From Pandoraea nosoerga (GTDB lineage: Bacteria; Pseudomonadota; Gammaproteobacteria; Burkholderiales; Burkholderiaceae), in NCBI RefSeq assembly GCF_902459585.1, contig NZ_CABPSC010000005.1, positions 124,001-188,000 of the forward strand: a stretch of DNA of 64,000 bases, in the 5' to 3' direction. The notes below the pieces were generated by a model, which saw only the letters and a program-made list of their open reading frames with translations, was not told the origin of the DNA and made no database searches. Positions 17,398-26,428 of the stretch are shown here, piece after piece. Numbering within the stretch: the first letter of the stretch is position 1; each line of letters starts with the position of its first letter. The translations under genes were made by a program, and so were the position numbers.

Positions 17398-18462
17398 ATG
17401 AAAATGAAGCTCATTGCAGCGAGCCTGCTTTGCGGCATCGGCACGTTCGCGCACGCGCAGTCGAGTGTCCAGCTGTATGGCCGCCTGGACGGCGGCTTTC
17501 AGTACATGAGCAATATTCAGGACGGTAACGGCGGGACCGTCTCGCGCTGGAGCGCGCAAGGCGGCGACTACGGGACGAGCCTGTTCGGTCTGCGCGGTTA
17601 CGAGGACCTCGGCCAGGGTTTGCACGCGGTATTCAATCTGGAGAGCGGCTTCCAGTTGATGAACGGGCTGAACAACAACGGGTCGGGATCACTCTTCGAT
17701 CGCCGCGCGTTGGTCGGGCTGAACTCGCGCTCGTGGGGGCAACTCACGCTCGGGCGCAATCTGTTCATCAGCAACGGGGTATGGGACTTCGACCCGTTCC
17801 AGCAACAGGCCTTCTCGTCGGCGTCGCTCGTGCGTGGGCGCAACTGGCCGCAGGCGAGCAACACCGTCAACTATCAGAGCCCGAACTTCTACGGCTTTGA
17901 CATCGCCGGCCAGTACGCCTTTTCCAACATCGCGGGGCAGCCGACGAGCGGGCGCGGGCTGGGCGCACAGCTCACCTATACGCACGATCGCTTCCAGTTG
18001 CGTGCGCTGTACGACGAAATTCGCGACGCCAACGGTCGCTTCACCGACGTGTTCGCCTCCTCGCGCGAGTATTTCGCCGGGGCGAACGTGTTCCTGAACC
18101 GCTTTACGATTTCGCTCGGCTACACGCACATGTCGGCGCCCGACGCGCCCGCGCCGGACTTCGCCACGCGCGCCGATCATTACTGGGCCGGCGTGAAGTG
18201 GCAGGCCACGCAGGTGTGGGCGGCCAACGCGGCGGTGTATCACGTCAACGTGCCGGGCGGCTTCGGCAACGCCACGATGTTCGAGCTGGGCACGACGTAC
18301 AACCTCTCGAAACGCACGTTCTTCTACGGCACCGTGGCATACGTGAAGAACAGCGCCAACCAGAGCTTCTCGGTCGCCGCGATTCCGAGCAACTCGCTCG
18401 ACAATCCGCCGGCCGGACGCGGCCAGACCGGCGCCTACATCGGCATCTCGCATTCTTTCTGA
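17398..18462 (+). CDS. General (OmpC-type) porin
   Basis: 354-residue outer-membrane trimeric porin of the Burkholderiales type. A signal peptide (MKMKLIAASLLCGIGTFAHA, cleavage after AHA at residue 20) leads into SSVQLYGRLDGGFQYMSN, the standard first strand. Further marks are the loop-3 region, SRWSAQGGDYGTSLFGLRGY with DLGQGLHAVFNLESGF, and the C-terminal strand ending in Phe (AYIGISHSF), required for assembly by the BAM complex. It allows diffusion of small polar solutes. It is monocistronic; the ATG at 17398 has GGGGAGCAG upstream. Confidence 0.93.
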   Translation: MKMKLIAASLLCGIGTFAHAQSSVQLYGRLDGGFQYMSNIQDGNGGTVSRWSAQGGDYGTSLFGLRGYEDLGQGLHAVFNLESGFQLMNGLNNNGSGSLFDRRALVGLNSRSWGQLTLGRNLFISNGVWDFDPFQQQAFSSASLVRGRNWPQASNTVNYQSPNFYGFDIAGQYAFSNIAGQPTSGRGLGAQLTYTHDRFQLRALYDEIRDANGRFTDVFASSREYFAGANVFLNRFTISLGYTHMSAPDAPAPDFATRADHYWAGVKWQATQVWAANAAVYHVNVPGGFGNATMFELGTTYNLSKRTFFYGTVAYVKNSANQSFSVAAIPSNSLDNPPAGRGQTGAYIGISHSF

Positions 18463-18519
18463 GGTTGCGGGTACCGAGGTCGGTTGGCGCGGCACGCCGC
18501 ACACCGAACGCCGCGCAAA

Positions 18520-18556
18520 GAAAAAACCCGCCGCGCCCTTGAAGGCGCGACGGGTC
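18520..18556 (-). terminator. Terminator of the autotransporter gene
   Basis: Read on the minus strand, arms ACCCGTCGCGCC and GGCGCGGCGGGT enclose a 6-base loop and are followed by TTTTTT. The two arms are identical in sequence to those of the terminator at 23216-23254, on the other side of the autotransporter gene. Confidence 0.88.
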
Positions 18557-18611
18557 CGCTACAGGCGCGCTCGAGGGCTTGTGCTGCCCCTCTCACGCGA
18601 CACCGGAACGC

Positions 18612-21600
18612 TTAGAAGCGATACTTCGCCGAGATACCGCCAGCGACGGCGCGCTCGCCCTTGCGGACGCTCACGTTGCCGCCCAGACGGATGTCGAGCG
18701 CCTTCTGCACTTCCACATTCACACCCAGGTCCGCGGTGAAAATGTCCGCGCCCAGCTTGGCGCCCTTCACGTTGAACGAGCGCGGCGCGCCGTAGATCGT
18801 GTTGGTCAGGCTGCCCTGCTTGTCGCCGAACTCGTGTTCATAGGCCAGGCGCAGCGACGGGGCCACCTTCGTGCCGCCCGCGTTCGCCACCTCGCGCCAC
18901 AGGCGCACGCCCAGCACGCCACGCGTCGACGTCTGCGACTGCGCACCGACCTTCAGACCGTCGTTGCCGCCGCCGGCGCGGTTCGTCTCGTCAAAACCGC
19001 TCAGGCGAGTCGACGCCACGCGCACGCCCACCGACGGATCGATGTTCGTGCCCGACACCTCGAAGCGCTTGCCCACTTCACCGAACACGCCGAAGGTCTG
19101 ACCGTTCGTCTTGCCGGACACGCGCGACGACACGTCGCCCGCGGCCACCGTGCGATCGGTCTTCACGCTGTGATTCGTATAGGACACGCCACCGTTGACG
19201 AACCAGCTCGCGTCGTTCAGATGCGAACCGTACAGACCCACGCTCACGCTGTTGATCTTCGACTCGCCCGGCTGACCCTTTGCCTTCGAGTTTTGGTTGC
19301 CCATACCGACAGACGCGCCGACGATCGTGTTGCTGCCGATGCGCTTGTCGACGCCGATCGCGCCATCCAGGCCGCGCACGTCGAATGCAGGCCCGTTGCC
19401 GCGTTGCGACGTGTTGCCACCGGCGAATGCCGCCCAGCCGGCCACGCCGCTGTCGTCGGCGCTCGCGCCGTTGGCGGTCTTGTCGTCGAACATCGCCCCG
19501 CCGGCGATCATGCGCGTTTGCATGCCGCGCTGGAACGCCGTTGCGGCGCTCTGTGCGGCCTGCGCATTGTTCACCAGCGCCTCGCCGGACAGCAGGCTTG
19601 CCGAACGGCGTTGCTCTGCGGAACCGGCTTCCTGTTCCAGCATCTCGGCGAGCACGTCGCCGCCGACCTTGCCCGTGGCGACCTGGCCATAGGTCACGCC
19701 ATCGACCGAGGCCAGTGCCGCGCGCTCGTTGGCTGTATACGCGGCGTTTCCGGCGACGAAGCCAACGCGGCTGTCTTCGGTGATCGTCACCTCGCCATTG
19801 CCGGCGTTTTCGGCTGCCACGCTGCCGAACCTGACCTGATTGAAGGCGTTGACGGTGGCGCCGTCGTCCTTCGTCACGATCTGGATGTTCTGGCCCACGA
19901 TGTCCTTGAGCTTCACCGTCGAATCACGATTGATCTGAAGATCGGTGTTGCTGAAGTCGCCCTCTTTGCCGACGTGGACTAGACCCGTGCGGACCTTGCC
20001 ATCCGACTTGGTGGCCACGGTCTTGATCGACGCGCCAGTGCTCGACTTGTACTTCTGGACACTCAGTTGGTTCAGACCCAGGTCGATGCTGCCGGCGTTC
20101 TCGATCGTGGCCACGCCCGTGACGCTGGGCGCCGCAATCGCCAGCGTCGCCGATTGCGCGATGACGACATCGCCGGAGCCGAGCGCGTTCGCGTGCGCGG
20201 CGGTCAACTTGCCGCTTTGCACGGTCACCGACGTGAGGTCGCTTTGATCGCCCGCGAGGGTCAGATTGCCCGTACCCACCTTGGTGAGGGTCGGGGCGGC
20301 AGCGGCGCTCGGCGCCCGGGATGCCGGGGCGACGTCCGTATCGCCTGCCTCACCGCCTACGTTGACGTCTTCCTTGCCGTCCGTCTTGCCGTCCGTCTTG
20401 CCGTCCGTGTTGCCGTCCGTGTTGCCGTCCGTGTTGCCGTCCGTCTTGCCATCCGTGTTGCCGTCCGAACCTTCCGAATCGCCCGCCACGTTGGTTGCAT
20501 CCGGGGCAGTGGTGTCGGTGGCGACGGCCGGGGCGGCCGCCAGAATCCTGCCGCCAAAGACATCGTCCTGATTCAGCGAGCCGACCGTGAGCGCCGTGTT
20601 GCCTGCGATCACCTGGCCGTTGCCGGACAACGAACCGATGCCGAGCTGGGCGCCGTTCTCGCCCGCGGCGAGACCGGAGACGTCCAGCGAACCGGCAGTG
20701 AGCTCGATAGCGGCGTTCTGCACAGTGGTGGCGCCGCGCATCGTAACGTTGCCCCGGTTCGTGAGCTTCAGGCCGGAGAGCGTCGAATCCGCGATGTCGA
20801 GGGCGGCCCCGTCTGCGTTGGCAATGCTGGCGCCAGCCGCGTCCAACGAAGCGAACTTGGCCTTGCCCGCGTTATCGAGCGCCAGGCCGGCCAGCTTCGA
20901 CTCGGAGACCTCGAGGTCCGCGCCCGCGGCGTTCGAAATGGCGGCCTTGCCTTCGGTCAGCGCTGCCAGTTGCGCTTTCGCTTCATTGACGACCTGCAAA
21001 TTGGCCACCTTGGCGCCCGAGACCTTGAGATCGCCGCCAGCCGTGTTCGTCAACACCGCCTTTGCGGCGGACGGTCCGGTCACTTCCGCCTTTGCGCCAT
21101 TGATCACCGCGAGGTTCTCGACGGTCGAATCACCGACGGTGAGCGTGCCGGTTCCATGATTGAGCAACACCGCGGTGCCTCCGGAGAGTCCCTTGAGCGT
21201 CGCCTTCGCATCGTTGTTCACGAACAGCGCCTCCACGGCGGTGTCCTCCATTGTCAGGTCGCCCGCGGCGCCGGTGTTCAGGACACGCACCGCCTGCCCG
21301 GAAACCCCCGACTTAATGGACGCCTGCCCCTCGTTTGTCAGGTGCATGTTGCCGAGCTTGGCGTCCGTCACGGTCAGCGTGCCGCGGTTGGTCAGCTCGG
21401 CATTGCCGGCGACCGAGGCCCGCGTCTCGGGACGCTCGCTGTCCTCGAGCTTGAACGGCTTGCCTTCGATCTTCACGACGCCCTTCGCTTCGTTCGTGAT
21501 CTTCGCGTTGCCCAGATCTGCGCCCGTGAAGGTCAGGTTGCCGCTATTGCGGATCGTGGCGTCGGCGGCCGATGCCCCATCGAAAGTCGCGCTGGCGGCC

Positions 21601-22910
21601 GTGGCCTCGGCCAGGGTGCTGTTCTCGTCGAGCGCCTTGGCGGCTTCAACTTCGTCCTTGGTGATCGTCCCGCCGATGTTGATCGTGCTCGCGCCTGCGT
21701 TGGCCCCTTCCGAAAAGCCCAGCGCCGCGCCATTGACGACCTCGATGCGGGCCTTGCCGGCGCTCGTGCCCTTGCCGAACGCGATCTTGCCGGCTGCCTC
21801 GGCCGAGCCGCTTGCCGGGCCCGTGGCCGTGAGCGTGACCTGCTGCGCGCCGGCGTCGACGCCCACACCGTCTGCCAGGAAGTTCAGTTCGCCCTTCGGA
21901 CCCACGTCGATCGCAATCTTGCCGCTGCCTTCGATCCCTTTTTTCATGCTCAGCACGCCGTCGGCGACATGCACTCGATGATCGGCGTCCGCGAGAATGC
22001 GAAGGGTGTCGATGGCGCGCGTCTTCTGACCGTTGTTTTCCGCCAGGCCGTAAATGGCGTCGGAATCGCTGCCGGAAAAGCTGCCCAGTTCAAGCGTGGC
22101 GTCTTGAGCCAGTTTGGTGTGCGCGTTGGCGGTCGTGCCAACCGCGTCGTCCGACTTGAACGTCTGGAGGTTCATGTCGGACCATGCCGACTTCGTGCCA
22201 TTCTTTTCGGCGTTGGGCGCGTTTGCGTCGAGCACGAAGGTCTTGTCGAGTCGCGCGACCATCTCGTCGCTGTCCACCGCTTCCCAGACGCTCTGCTTGT
22301 GCTTGAGCAGGTTGAAGTCATCCAGATTCTTCTTGGCGCCGTCGAGGGCGGTCTGCGCGGCCGTGATGGCCCCATTCACCTTGGCTTCGGCGACGAGAGC
22401 GTCAAGTGCCTTCCGGTCATTATCGGAAGCGGCGAGTTTGGCTTCGGCGTCGATCTTCGCCAGTGCATCCTTAAGGGCGCCCAGCGCCGTCGCGTGTTCC
22501 TTGTCGTGCGCGGGTGCTTCGCCTTCGGTCGGATTTTTCGAAGCGATCGCGGTAATTTCAGCCTCAACGGCCCGCTTCACTTCGCCAAGGGCCTCGAGCT
22601 TTTCCTCGCTGGCCGGCTTTCCGAGCGCTTCGCGAACGGTGCTCGCGAAACGCCCAAACGACTTCTGATGACGCAATGCTTCGTCAGCGTCTTTCCATTT
22701 GGCCGGTGCGTTTTCGCTTGCGCTGATCTTGCCGTTCAGCGCTTTCTGACGGCCTTCTTTGGTCGTCTGCCACGCGGGGGCGGCACTTTCCTCGGCCACC
22801 GCATAACCGGGCAAAGCGGCTGCCGCCACCACCGTCGCAGCAGCCATGCAAATCTTCGTCTGACGTAGGGCGTTCGACTTCGGATGAACCTTTTGCATTC
22901 GATAATCCAT
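18612..22910 (-). CDS. Classical (type Va) autotransporter with repeat-rich passenger
   Basis: 1432 residues. A long signal peptide (basic N-terminus, hydrophobic core, cleavage near AVAEE, residue 40) is followed by an unusual Ala/Lys/Glu-rich, probably helical segment (about 41-250), then a beta-helix-like passenger with 38-residue repeats (580-731), a TDGN/TDGK tetrapeptide tract (about 815-846), and a C-terminal 12-strand beta-barrel (about 1155-1432) ending in AKYRF. The barrel is of the autotransporter type and should insert in the outer membrane and display or release the passenger. Adhesion or biofilm roles are usual for the family but not shown here. A second possible start is Met5 (22898). 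Ribosome site is weak, and upstream DNA is AT-rich, suggesting horizontal origin. Confidence 0.9.
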   Translation of the reverse strand: MDYRMQKVHPKSNALRQTKICMAAATVVAAAALPGYAVAEESAAPAWQTTKEGRQKALNGKISASENAPAKWKDADEALRHQKSFGRFASTVREALGKPASEEKLEALGEVKRAVEAEITAIASKNPTEGEAPAHDKEHATALGALKDALAKIDAEAKLAASDNDRKALDALVAEAKVNGAITAAQTALDGAKKNLDDFNLLKHKQSVWEAVDSDEMVARLDKTFVLDANAPNAEKNGTKSAWSDMNLQTFKSDDAVGTTANAHTKLAQDATLELGSFSGSDSDAIYGLAENNGQKTRAIDTLRILADADHRVHVADGVLSMKKGIEGSGKIAIDVGPKGELNFLADGVGVDAGAQQVTLTATGPASGSAEAAGKIAFGKGTSAGKARIEVVNGAALGFSEGANAGASTINIGGTITKDEVEAAKALDENSTLAEATAASATFDGASAADATIRNSGNLTFTGADLGNAKITNEAKGVVKIEGKPFKLEDSERPETRASVAGNAELTNRGTLTVTDAKLGNMHLTNEGQASIKSGVSGQAVRVLNTGAAGDLTMEDTAVEALFVNNDAKATLKGLSGGTAVLLNHGTGTLTVGDSTVENLAVINGAKAEVTGPSAAKAVLTNTAGGDLKVSGAKVANLQVVNEAKAQLAALTEGKAAISNAAGADLEVSESKLAGLALDNAGKAKFASLDAAGASIANADGAALDIADSTLSGLKLTNRGNVTMRGATTVQNAAIELTAGSLDVSGLAAGENGAQLGIGSLSGNGQVIAGNTALTVGSLNQDDVFGGRILAAAPAVATDTTAPDATNVAGDSEGSDGNTDGKTDGNTDGNTDGNTDGKTDGKTDGKEDVNVGGEAGDTDVAPASRAPSAAAAPTLTKVGTGNLTLAGDQSDLTSVTVQSGKLTAAHANALGSGDVVIAQSATLAIAAPSVTGVATIENAGSIDLGLNQLSVQKYKSSTGASIKTVATKSDGKVRTGLVHVGKEGDFSNTDLQINRDSTVKLKDIVGQNIQIVTKDDGATVNAFNQVRFGSVAAENAGNGEVTITEDSRVGFVAGNAAYTANERAALASVDGVTYGQVATGKVGGDVLAEMLEQEAGSAEQRRSASLLSGEALVNNAQAAQSAATAFQRGMQTRMIAGGAMFDDKTANGASADDSGVAGWAAFAGGNTSQRGNGPAFDVRGLDGAIGVDKRIGSNTIVGASVGMGNQNSKAKGQPGESKINSVSVGLYGSHLNDASWFVNGGVSYTNHSVKTDRTVAAGDVSSRVSGKTNGQTFGVFGEVGKRFEVSGTNIDPSVGVRVASTRLSGFDETNRAGGGNDGLKVGAQSQTSTRGVLGVRLWREVANAGGTKVAPSLRLAYEHEFGDKQGSLTNTIYGAPRSFNVKGAKLGADIFTADLGVNVEVQKALDIRLGGNVSVRKGERAVAGGISAKYRF
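20374..20469 (-). repeat. Eight 12-bp tandem repeats in the autotransporter gene
   Basis: Plus-strand units TTGCCGTCCGTC/G start every 12 bases from 20374. They encode TDGN/TDGK tetrapeptides and keep frame when copy number changes, so the Asp/Gly-rich linker length is probably variable between strains. Confidence 0.9.
20718..21173 (-). repeat. 38-residue repeats in the autotransporter passenger
   Basis: Four units begin at residues 580, 618, 656 and 694 with the pattern A-V/I-x-x-N-x-x-G-x-L-x-V-x-x-x-x-(V/L)-x-x-L-x-(V/L)-x-N-x-(A/G)-K-A. Spacing is exactly 38 residues (114 bases) at the first three; a less regular unit precedes them. Confidence 0.8.
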
Positions 22911-23306
22911 AAATTAATTCTTGAAAAACGATGAGTTTTCTCCCATCGCACTCCAGACACGGCGCTACGACCTGCGTCAAGGCTCACGAAGTCTAAAAGG
23001 CGGATTATCGAAACAAGCCCGAAATCACTGATTTTTGATACTTAACTCAAAGCCGGAGAAACAATTAAATTTAGAACTTTCACAACAAAATAATTCTTTA
23101 AAACACTGGCACTTTCCCAAAAAACCCAATAACCCAATAACAAAATTCCAAAATAAAAATTTTGATGTACGCAAACAACGGCCAATAGCCAATATTGGGA
23201 AACGGCTCGCACCAATAAAAAACCCGCCGCGCCCTTTCAGGCGCGACGGGTTTTCCGTCCAACTTGCTGCAACCACTCCCGACCTGCGCGCGACTGCGCG
23301 ACCGGG
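22911..23306. other. AT-rich control region upstream of the autotransporter
   Basis: About 396 bases, strikingly AT-rich for this genome between 22990 and 23220. It contains a repeated AACCCAAT (23123-23140), a 10-bp palindrome CCAATATTGG (23189-23198), and the nrdR terminator. The autotransporter promoter must lie here; H-NS-like silencing of such DNA is likely but inferred. No gene seen. Confidence 0.65.
23216..23254 (-). terminator. Terminator of the glyA-nrdR operon
   Basis: Arms of 12 bp with A/T extensions (23219-23233 and 23240-23254) pair around CTTTCA, with T-runs on both strands. On the minus strand it closes the nrdR transcript. Its stem arms duplicate those of the terminator at 18526-18555. 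Confidence 0.88.
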
Positions 23307-23786
23307 TCACACCGGCTTGCGCTTCGGTTTCAGGTCGGCGCTGTCGATCTCCTCGAGCACGTCGCGGAACTCCGCAATGTCCTCGAAGCTGCGGTACACC
23401 GACGCAAACCGGATATACGCGATCTTGTCCAGCCGCTTGAGCTCGCGCATGACCAGTTCGCCAATGCGCTGGCTCATCACTTCGCGCTCCGCGCCGGCCA
23501 GCAGCTTGTATTCGATGCGCGCGATCGCGGCATCCATGGCTTCGGCACTCACGGGACGCTTGCGAATCGCCAGTTGCATGCTCGCGCGCACCTTCGCGCG
23601 ATCATACTCGGCGCGGCTGCCGTCTTTCTTGACGACAGCCGGCATCGCGAGCTCGACGCGCTCGTATGTGGTGAAGCGCTTGTCGCACGACGGGCATTTC
23701 CGACGCCGCCGGATGGCGGCGCCGTCTTCCGCTTCACGCGAGTCGATGACCTGCGTGTCGTCGTGTCGGCAGAACGGGCAGCGCAT
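23307..23786 (-). CDS. nrdR: Transcriptional repressor NrdR
   Basis: 159-residue repressor of ribonucleotide reductase genes. The N-terminal zinc ribbon has Cys3/Cys6 and Cys31/Cys34, with the DNA-contacting basic run RRRRKCPSC between. The ATP-cone (about residues 49-139, [20 protein letters not shown] onward) senses the ATP/dATP balance. Length and order are standard. It lies 18 bases after glyA on the same strand, the usual Burkholderiales arrangement, linking deoxynucleotide control to one-carbon metabolism. Confidence 0.96.
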   Translation of the reverse strand: MRCPFCRHDDTQVIDSREAEDGAAIRRRRKCPSCDKRFTTYERVELAMPAVVKKDGSRAEYDRAKVRASMQLAIRKRPVSAEAMDAAIARIEYKLLAGAEREVMSQRIGELVMRELKRLDKIAYIRFASVYRSFEDIAEFRDVLEEIDSADLKPKRKPV

Positions 23787-23804
23787 GCGTGTGGGGCCCG
23801 CCGC

Positions 23805-25052
23805 TTAGCCGTAGACCGGGAAACGCTTGGTCAGCTCGGCGACCTTGGCGCGCACCGTGGCGATCGTCTCGGCGTTTTCCGGATTGTCCAGCACGTCGGC
23901 GATCAGGTTGCCGACCAGTTCGGCCTCCGCTTCCTTGAAGCCGCGCGTGGTCATTGCCGGCGAACCCAGACGCACGCCGCTCGTGACGAACGGCTTTTCC
24001 GGATCGTTCGGGATCGCGTTCTTGTTGACGGTGATGTGCGCTTCACCCAGCGCCGCTTCCGCCGCCTTGCCGGTGATGTGCTTCGCACGCAGGTCGACCA
24101 GCATCACGTGCGATTCGGTGCGGCCCGACACAATGCGCAGACCGCGCTTGACCAGCGTCTCGGCCAGCACGCGCGCGTTCTTCGCCACTTGTTCCTGATA
24201 CGCCTTGAATTCGGGTGTCGCGGCTTCCTTGAACGCCACGGCCTTGCCGGCGATCACGTGCATGAGCGGGCCGCCCTGGATGCCCGGGAAGATCGCCGAA
24301 TTGATCTGCTTCTCGAACTCGGCCTTCATCAGGATCACGCCACCGCGCGGGCCACGCAGGCTCTTGTGCGTGGTCGTGGTCACGAAGTCGGCGTGCGGCA
24401 CCGGATTCGGATACACGCCCGCGGCGATCAGACCGGCGTAGTGGGCCATGTCGACCATGAAATACGCACCGACCGACTTGGCGATACGGGCCATGCGCTC
24501 GAAATCGATCTTCAGCGAGAAGGCCGAGGCGCCTGCCACGATCATCTTCGGCTTATGCTGCTGCGCGAGCTTCTCGGCCGCGTCGTAATCGATGTCCTCG
24601 GCTTCATTGAGGCCGTAGCTCACCACGTTGAACCACTTGCCCGACATGTTCACCGGCGAGCCGTGCGTGAGGTGACCGCCATGGGCGAGGCTCATGCCCA
24701 TGATCGTGTCGCCCGGCTTGAGCATGGCGAAATACACGCCCTGGTTCGCCTGCGAACCGGAGTTCGGCTGCACGTTCGCGGCTTCGGCGCCGAATAGGGC
24801 CTTCACGCGATCGATGGCCAACTGCTCGACCACGTCGACGTACTCGCAACCCCCGTAATAGCGCTTGCCCGGATAACCTTCCGCATACTTGTTGGTCAAC
24901 TGCGAGCCCTGCGCTTCCATCACGGCCGGGCTGGTGTAGTTTTCCGAGGCGATCAGCTCGATGTGATCTTCCTGACGCTGGTTTTCCTTCTGAATCGCAG
25001 CCCAAACGTCGGGATCGACGGCGGCAACAGTGGATTTCGATTTGTCGAACAT
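23805..25052 (-). CDS. glyA: Serine hydroxymethyltransferase
   Basis: 415 residues. PLP enzyme converting serine and tetrahydrofolate to glycine and methylene-tetrahydrofolate in the cytoplasm. Seen are [29 protein letters not shown], the PLP-lysine segment [14 protein letters not shown] and the C-terminal [12 protein letters not shown]. The ATG at 25052 gives the family-typical N-terminus MFDKS; a longer reading upstream adds 56 unrelated residues and is rejected. First gene of the glyA-nrdR operon. Confidence 0.97.
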   Translation of the reverse strand: MFDKSKSTVAAVDPDVWAAIQKENQRQEDHIELIASENYTSPAVMEAQGSQLTNKYAEGYPGKRYYGGCEYVDVVEQLAIDRVKALFGAEAANVQPNSGSQANQGVYFAMLKPGDTIMGMSLAHGGHLTHGSPVNMSGKWFNVVSYGLNEAEDIDYDAAEKLAQQHKPKMIVAGASAFSLKIDFERMARIAKSVGAYFMVDMAHYAGLIAAGVYPNPVPHADFVTTTTHKSLRGPRGGVILMKAEFEKQINSAIFPGIQGGPLMHVIAGKAVAFKEAATPEFKAYQEQVAKNARVLAETLVKRGLRIVSGRTESHVMLVDLRAKHITGKAAEAALGEAHITVNKNAIPNDPEKPFVTSGVRLGSPAMTTRGFKEAEAELVGNLIADVLDNPENAETIATVRAKVAELTKRFPVYG

Positions 25053-25289
25053 GGCGTTTCCGTTGAATTGAACAGGTTTTCCGGGAGGGGATGGTGCGGC
25101 GCGCCTTCCTTTGTGCTTTGGAAGACGATAGACAGGGCAGCACCAACCATCACGGCTGCCCAGGCGAACGGCAAATAAGACCCCGGCGCTTCCCGGTGGG
25201 TTGCTCCACCTCGGACACACAAGGCTGTGCGCCCTAATCGCCAGTCACGCGGGGTTTGTGGCGTCGATAGTGTATGCGAGCTTTCAGCC

Positions 25290-26318
25290 TTAGGCAACCC
25301 GGGCCGGCGCCCCGTCCACGCGCACCACCACCTTGCCGAACGCGCCGCGCCGCAGGTGCGCCAGCGCCTGCCTGAAGTCCGCGAAATCGTAGACGGCGTC
25401 CACCACCGGCGTGATGGCGTGGCGCTCGATCATCGTCACCAGCGACTCGAGTCCCGCCCGATGCCCCACGCCGATTCCCTGGATGTGGGCGCGCTTGAGC
25501 AGCACCGGGTAGACGGGCAATTGCAAAGTCTGCCCGCCCAGCATGCCGATGACGGAAACCTTGCCGCCATGGGCAAGCGCGCTCATCGTCTCGCCCATGT
25601 CGCCTCCGGCGAGTTCCAGCACCTGTTCGACGCCCCGCCCTTCGGTGAGCCGCAGCACGTCTTCGGACCAGCCGTCCCGACGCGGCACACCGTGCGTCAC
25701 GCCAAGCGCCCGCACCCGCGCGAGTTTCGCTTCGCTGGCGCTCGTGACGATCGCGTGGGCTCCGTGGGCCAGCGCCAGTTGCGCCCCGAACAGCGCCACG
25801 CCGCCCGTGCCGGTCGCGAGTACCGTCTCGCCGGCTGCCAGACGGCGCCCGTGGCCAAACAGCGCCGACCACGCAGTGACGCCGGCACAGGTCAGGGTCG
25901 AGGCGGCCACGTCATCGAGCGTGGCCGGCGCACGCACCACGGCGTCCTCGGGGAACACCGCGTACTCGCGCAGCACGCCCTGCAGCGTCCCGCCGAAAAT
26001 TTGCAACCCCGCCGGCGCCCGCTCGCCGTCGATCCAGCGATCCCAGAATGTGTTGACCACGCGCTCGCCTGCGCGAACCCGCGTGACACCGCCGCCCACG
26101 GCGACCACTTCGCCCGCCATGTCGGAGCCCGGTACATACGGGAACGTGAGCGGCAGGCCCATGCCGGAGTCGATCATCAACGCGTCGCGGTAGTTGAGCG
26201 ACACCGCGCCGACCTTTACCAGTACCTCGCCCGGGCCGGGCCGTGGAATCGCCACTGTCGCGCGCTCGAGCGCCGTCTCGCCGAGCGTTGTCATCTGCCA
26301 TTGCTGCATCGTGTTCAT
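25290..26318 (-). CDS. Zinc-independent NAD(P)-dependent alcohol dehydrogenase / quinone oxidoreductase (MDR family)
   Basis: 342 residues, medium-chain dehydrogenase/reductase fold. The substrate domain has VGAVSLNYRDALMIDSGMG, where Zn-enzymes would have a catalytic Cys, and the structural-zinc Cys cluster is absent, which points to the quinone-oxidoreductase-like branch. The cofactor domain carries TGTGGVALFGAQLA and a later GVGHRAGLES. The start at 26318 is chosen because upstream codons add residues outside the fold. It is divergent from a LysR gene, with 110 bases between the starts, and the regulator probably controls it. Confidence 0.85.
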   Translation of the reverse strand: MNTMQQWQMTTLGETALERATVAIPRPGPGEVLVKVGAVSLNYRDALMIDSGMGLPLTFPYVPGSDMAGEVVAVGGGVTRVRAGERVVNTFWDRWIDGERAPAGLQIFGGTLQGVLREYAVFPEDAVVRAPATLDDVAASTLTCAGVTAWSALFGHGRRLAAGETVLATGTGGVALFGAQLALAHGAHAIVTSASEAKLARVRALGVTHGVPRRDGWSEDVLRLTEGRGVEQVLELAGGDMGETMSALAHGGKVSVIGMLGGQTLQLPVYPVLLKRAHIQGIGVGHRAGLESLVTMIERHAITPVVDAVYDFADFRQALAHLRRGAFGKVVVRVDGAPARVA

Positions 26319-26428
26319 CACCGATCCTCTGTCTGATGGAGTTGCCCCGGCATGCCGGGTGGACACCATAAGCTTATTGGAGAATACTTAGCCGCAGTGA
26401 TGGCAAATTCTCTTCATATTGGAGATAA
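26319..26428. promoter_or_regulatory. Divergent control region with LysR-type symmetry
   Basis: Between the MDR and LysR starts: inverted repeat GAGAAT (26380-26385) / ATTCTC (26407-26412), and a 9-base direct repeat TATTGGAGA (26375-26383 and 26417-26425). The second copy doubles as the LysR gene's ribosome site (GGAGA, three bases before ATG). Self-regulation by LysR is plausible. Confidence 0.5.

Noticed and set aside
18526-18555. Terminator of the porin gene
   Set aside because: The T-tract lies on the minus strand, so the hairpin serves the autotransporter; on the plus strand no T-run follows.
20067-22868. 933-codon open frame antisense to the autotransporter
   Set aside because: It is a side effect of high GC and the codon pattern of the autotransporter gene. 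Composition is Arg/Gly/His/Val-rich, there is no ribosome site, and the minus strand has a signal peptide, repeats and a beta-barrel.
25053-25289. Riboswitch upstream of glyA
   Set aside because: No purine-, glycine- or SAM-type core could be recognised in the 237-base gap.
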